This document shows positions 59,297-64,000 of a stretch of DNA of 64,000 bases, in pieces. The position numbers were made by a program, and so were the translations under genes. The DNA is taken from the NCBI RefSeq assembly GCF_036010505.1, contig NZ_CP108569.1, positions 7,208,001 to 7,272,000 on the forward strand, in the 5' to 3' direction. Positions within the stretch are counted from its first letter, which is position 1. Each line of letters starts with the position of its first letter. A model generated the notes under the pieces. The model made no database searches. It was not told the DNA's origin and saw only the letters and a list, made by a program, of their open reading frames with translations. The stretch comes from Streptomyces sp. NBC_01197 (GTDB lineage Bacteria; Actinomycetota; Actinomycetes; Streptomycetales; Streptomycetaceae).

Positions 59297-61288
59297 ATGA
59301 CGACCGCCACCACCGCGCCCCTCAGCGCCGACAGCCCGGCTGCACCCGGCAGAGCCGACAGGCTCCGCGCCGCGCTGCTCCACCGGGGCCCGGGCAAGCT
59401 CCTCGTGCTCGCCGTCGCCGCCGCCGTCCTGGTACCGATCGCGAACTCCGTCTGGTCCAGCGGGCTGTGGCCCGGTGCCCTCACCGTGGACGTCTCGGCA
59501 CCGCTGGGCCACGTCAGCGACTGGATCATCGACAACCGCGACACCCACCCTCTGTTCCTGTACTTCCTCGGCTATCTGAGCAACGCCGTGGTCATCGCCG
59601 TACGCGCCGTCTACCTGGTGCTGCTCGCCCTCGGCTGGACCGGAGTCACCGCCGGAGTCACCCTGGTGGCCTGGCGGGTGGCCGGATGGCGCATCGCCGC
59701 GACCGCACTGGTCTCCCTCCTGGTCGGCGGCGTGCTGGACATGTGGGTGCCGACCATGCAGACGCTCGCGCTGATGGTGGTGGCTGTCATCGTGTCCGCC
59801 GTCGTCGGAGCGGTGCTGGGTCTGGCGGGCGGTCTCTCCGACCGGCTGTTCCGCATTCTGCGCCCGGTGCTCGACACCATGCAGGTGCTGCCGGCCTTCG
59901 CGTATCTGCTGCCGGTGGTCCTGGTGTTCGGCATCGGTGTCCCGGCCGCTCTGCTCGCCACCGTCGTCTACGCGGCGCCGCCGATGGCGCGGCTCACGGC
60001 GCTCGGGCTGCGCGGCGCCGACGTCGGAGTCCTGGAGGCCGTCGCCTCGCTCGGCTCCACCGCGCGCCAGCGGCTGGTCACCGCCCGGCTGCCGCTGGCC
60101 CGCAAGGAACTGCTCCTCGGCCTCAACCAGACCATCATGATGGCGCTCTCGATGGTCGTCATCGCCTCACTCATCGGAGCCGCCGGTCTCGGGGACCGCG
60201 TCTACCAGGCGCTGGCCTCCGTCGACGTCGGCGGGGCGCTGGCCGCGGCCATCCCGATCGTGCTCCTCGCCATCGTGATGGACCGCACCACCGCCGCGGC
60301 CGGCGCCCGCCTCGGCACCGAGCCCGCCGGGCCCGCCGCCCTGCGCGGCTGGCGCGGCTGGGCTGTCGCGGCCGTCGGCACCGCTGTCGTGGCGGTGGCC
60401 GGCCGGCTGGCCGGGTCCACGCTCTGGCCCGCCGGAACCACCGTGGCCATCGCGCGGCCCGTCAACGACTTCAAGGAGTGGATGGTCAACCACCTCTACT
60501 CCGGAGTCCCCGTCGTCGGCGGCACCGCCGACTGGGCGGCGCATTTCACCTCCTGGATCCTGGACCCGCTCAGGGACGGGCTGACCGGGCTGCCCTGGTG
60601 GGGCGCCCTGCTGATCGTCGCCGCGCTGGCCTGGCTGATCGGAACCTGGCAGACCGCCCTGACCGCGGTACTCGCGCTCTGCGCCATCGGCGTCCTCGGC
60701 ATGTGGAAGCCGTCCATGGACACGCTTTCCCAGGTCCTGGCCGCGCTGGTCGTCACCCTCGTCATCGGGTTCGCCGCCGGGATCCTCGCAGCGGGCAGCC
60801 GCCGCGCCGAGGCCGTGCTGCGCCCGGTCCTCGACGTCATGCAGACCATGCCGCAGTTCGTGTACCTCATCCCGGTGGTCGCCCTCTTCGCCGTGGGCCG
60901 CGCTCCGGCCGCCGCCGCGGCGGTCGTCTACGCGCTCCCCGCCGTCATCCGCATCACCACCCAGGGCCTGCGCCAGGTCGACCCGGCAGCGGTGGAGGCC
61001 GCCCGGTCGCTCGGCGCGACCCGGCTGCAGACGCTGCGCCAGGTCCAGCTGCCGCTGGCCCGTCCGGCGCTGCTGCTCGCTGTCAACCAGGGCGTGGTCC
61101 TCGTACTCGCCGTGGTCATCATCGGTGGCCTGGTGGGCGGCGGAGCCCTCGGCTACGACGTCGTCACCGGCCTGGCCACCGGCGACCTCGCCATCGGCCT
61201 CGTCGCGGGTGTGGCCATCGTCTGCCTCGGCCTGATGCTCGACCGCGTCACCCAGCCCACCGAACGCCGCACCCGGAAGGGGGCCTGA
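59297..61288 (+). CDS. Fused double permease of the betaine transporter
   Basis: A 663-residue membrane protein made of two ProW-like permease domains (about 40-340 and 345-655). Both halves have the EAA-like cytoplasmic loop: first GLRGADVGVLEAVASLGSTARQRL, second GLRQVDPAAVEAARSLGATRLQTLRQ. About 12-14 spans in total. The single chain replaces the usual homodimer of permeases. GGAGG precedes the ATG. It lies between the ATPase and the substrate-binding lipoprotein genes, spacing 55 and 3 bp. Confidence 0.92.
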   Translation: MTTATTAPLSADSPAAPGRADRLRAALLHRGPGKLLVLAVAAAVLVPIANSVWSSGLWPGALTVDVSAPLGHVSDWIIDNRDTHPLFLYFLGYLSNAVVIAVRAVYLVLLALGWTGVTAGVTLVAWRVAGWRIAATALVSLLVGGVLDMWVPTMQTLALMVVAVIVSAVVGAVLGLAGGLSDRLFRILRPVLDTMQVLPAFAYLLPVVLVFGIGVPAALLATVVYAAPPMARLTALGLRGADVGVLEAVASLGSTARQRLVTARLPLARKELLLGLNQTIMMALSMVVIASLIGAAGLGDRVYQALASVDVGGALAAAIPIVLLAIVMDRTTAAAGARLGTEPAGPAALRGWRGWAVAAVGTAVVAVAGRLAGSTLWPAGTTVAIARPVNDFKEWMVNHLYSGVPVVGGTADWAAHFTSWILDPLRDGLTGLPWWGALLIVAALAWLIGTWQTALTAVLALCAIGVLGMWKPSMDTLSQVLAALVVTLVIGFAAGILAAGSRRAEAVLRPVLDVMQTMPQFVYLIPVVALFAVGRAPAAAAAVVYALPAVIRITTQGLRQVDPAAVEAARSLGATRLQTLRQVQLPLARPALLLAVNQGVVLVLAVVIIGGLVGGGALGYDVVTGLATGDLAIGLVAGVAIVCLGLMLDRVTQPTERRTRKGA

Positions 61289-61291
61289 GCC

Positions 61292-62299
61292 GTGACCCGT
61301 ACCCGCACCCGTGGCGCACGCCGCGCCACGACCGCCCTCGCCGCCCTGGCGTCCGGCGCCCTGCTGGTCACGCTCAGCGGCTGCGGAGCCGCCGACATGA
61401 CGAAGCAGGCCTCGCCGTTCGCCGCGGCCAAGGGTGCCAAGTCCGTCACGCTCTCCGTGCAGAGCTGGGTCGGCGCACAGGCGAACGTGGCTGTCGCCAA
61501 GTATCTGCTCGAACACCAGCTTGGCTACCGCGTCGACACCGTCCAGGTGGACGAGATCCCCGCCTGGGACGCGCTCAGCCAGGGCCGCGTCGACGCGATC
61601 CTGGAGGACTGGGGCCACCCCGACCAGGAGAAGCGGTACGTCAAGGACAAGAAGACGATCACCGCGGGCGGCGACCTCGGGGTCACCGGGCACATCGGCT
61701 GGTTCGTCCCCAAGTACTGGGCGGACAAGCACCCGGATGTCACCGACTGGAAGAACCTCAACGAGTACGCCAGTCAGCTGCGTACGGCGGAGAGCGGCAG
61801 CAAGGGCCAGCTCATGGACGGTTCGCCGTCCTATGTCACCAATGACAAGGCCCTGGTGAAGAACCTCAAGCTGAACTACGACGTGGTCTTCGCGGGGTCC
61901 GAAGCCGCGCAGATCACCCAGATCCAGCAGTTCGCCAAGGAGAAGAAGCCCTTCCTCTCCTACTGGTACGAGCCGCAGTGGCTCTTCAACCAGGTACCGA
62001 TGAAGGAGGTCAAGCTCCCTCCGTACACCGCGAAGTGCGCGGACAAGGGGGTCAAGGACCCGAAGTCCATCGACTGCGCCTATCCGTCGACGCCCCTGCA
62101 GAAGTACTTCAACACCGATTTCACCAGGACGGGCGGCGCCGCCGCGGCCTTCCTGAAGAAGTTCAAGTGGACGAAGAACGACCAGAACAAGGTCTCCGCG
62201 ATGATCGCCTCGCAGGGTCTCTCGGCCGACGAGGCGGCCAAGCGCTGGGTGGACCAGAACCCGGACATCTGGAAGAAGTGGTTCCCGGGCAAGAAGTGA
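61292..62299 (+). CDS. Glycine betaine-binding lipoprotein
   Basis: A 335-residue OpuAC-type solute-binding lipoprotein. Signal peptide with lipobox LSGC (C31), so anchored on the outside of the membrane. The mature part begins with a Ser/Thr/Lys-rich linker and then SVQSWVGAQANVAVAKYLLE; DAILEDWGHPDQ and YWYEPQWLFNQ supply Trp/Tyr residues able to form a cage for trimethylammonium groups. GTG start three bases after the permease stop. Delivers glycine betaine (or choline-like compounds) to the transporter. Confidence 0.9.
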   Translation: MTRTRTRGARRATTALAALASGALLVTLSGCGAADMTKQASPFAAAKGAKSVTLSVQSWVGAQANVAVAKYLLEHQLGYRVDTVQVDEIPAWDALSQGRVDAILEDWGHPDQEKRYVKDKKTITAGGDLGVTGHIGWFVPKYWADKHPDVTDWKNLNEYASQLRTAESGSKGQLMDGSPSYVTNDKALVKNLKLNYDVVFAGSEAAQITQIQQFAKEKKPFLSYWYEPQWLFNQVPMKEVKLPPYTAKCADKGVKDPKSIDCAYPSTPLQKYFNTDFTRTGGAAAAFLKKFKWTKNDQNKVSAMIASQGLSADEAAKRWVDQNPDIWKKWFPGKK

Positions 62300-62345
62300 C
62301 AGAGCGTCATGCCGTCGGTCCGTGGGGCCGGTGGTATGGCGGCTG

Positions 62346-62379
62346 CGGCCGACACACCTCCGCGCAGGTGTGTCGGCCG
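62346..62379 (+). terminator. Terminator of the betaine operon
   Basis: CGGCCGACACACCT (62346-62359) is perfectly inverted at 62366-62379 (14 bp) over a six-base loop, 46 bp after the lipoprotein stop. It is followed by TCTTGTGTGTT. Confidence 0.85.
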
Positions 62380-62406
62380 TCTTGTGTGTTGAGTGTTTCT
62401 GTCTGA

Positions 62407-64000
<1,594 letters not shown>

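Overview
The window is a high-GC actinobacterial chromosome segment, most likely Streptomyces. Signs of this are strong GC bias at third codon positions, frequent GTG and TTG starts, a DUF397 protein, an NsdA/NsdB-type regulator, F420-type oxidoreductases, a DasR-type box at a chitinase gene and a Tat-secreted glycosidase. I see no rRNA, tRNA, CRISPR array, insertion sequence or phage gene. Family and pathway assignments come from motifs and remembered relatives; no database search was run.

Layout. (1) 99-4240: a four-gene operon of an EchA19-like enoyl-CoA hydratase, a tandem DUF35/OB-fold protein and two thiolase-fold proteins without thiolase catalytic residues. It resembles the echA19/Rv3521/ltp4/ltp3 sterol side-chain genes of Mycobacterium. 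(2) 4324-12580: DUF397 protein, a leaderless conserved gene, secreted amidase, APH-fold kinase, NsdA/B-like regulator, PAS-PP2C phosphatase and an orphan. (3) 12561-19184, minus strand: alcohol dehydrogenase, SDR and TetR regulator with a large operator-like repeat, then GH18 chitinase with a DasR-type box, cupin/zinc-ribbon protein, F420-type nitroreductase and glutathionyl-hydroquinone-reductase-like protein. (4) 19408-23820: adenine deaminase and purine permease divergent from a LacI regulator. (5) 23852-27604: a 5'-truncated nitrate-transporter-like remnant, a flavin monooxygenase plus FMN reductase pair and an F420 oxidoreductase. (6) 27705-40426: sialidase and GntR regulator sharing an upstream motif, TenA-like protein, KhtT/KhtU-like K+/H+ antiporter, RNase H, secreted endonuclease, methyltransferase, cyclophilin and small unknowns.

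(7) 40560-54815: the main system, a catabolic cluster matching the KstR2 regulon that degrades steroid rings C and D (HIP pathway). It holds two coupled acyl-CoA dehydrogenases, a crotonase, ipdF, kstR2, fadA6, ipdC, ipdB, ipdA, echA20, two SDRs, fadD3 (broken by an apparent one-base deletion) and a MaoC hydratase. Three of its divergent promoter regions carry a near-palindromic 20-bp box related to CCTA-n-CAA-n3-TTTG-n-TAGG, the likely KstR2 operators. One box precedes an apparently leaderless 23-codon reading frame coupled to ipdF. With block 1, this suggests an organism able to shorten the sterol side chain and open the last two rings.

(8) 54915-62379: an osmoprotection operon with betaine aldehyde dehydrogenase, choline-oxidase-like GMC enzyme, and a glycine betaine ABC transporter (ATPase, fused double permease, lipoprotein), ending at a strong terminator. 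(9) 62446-64000: the start of a Tat-secreted GH2 beta-galactosidase that runs off the window.
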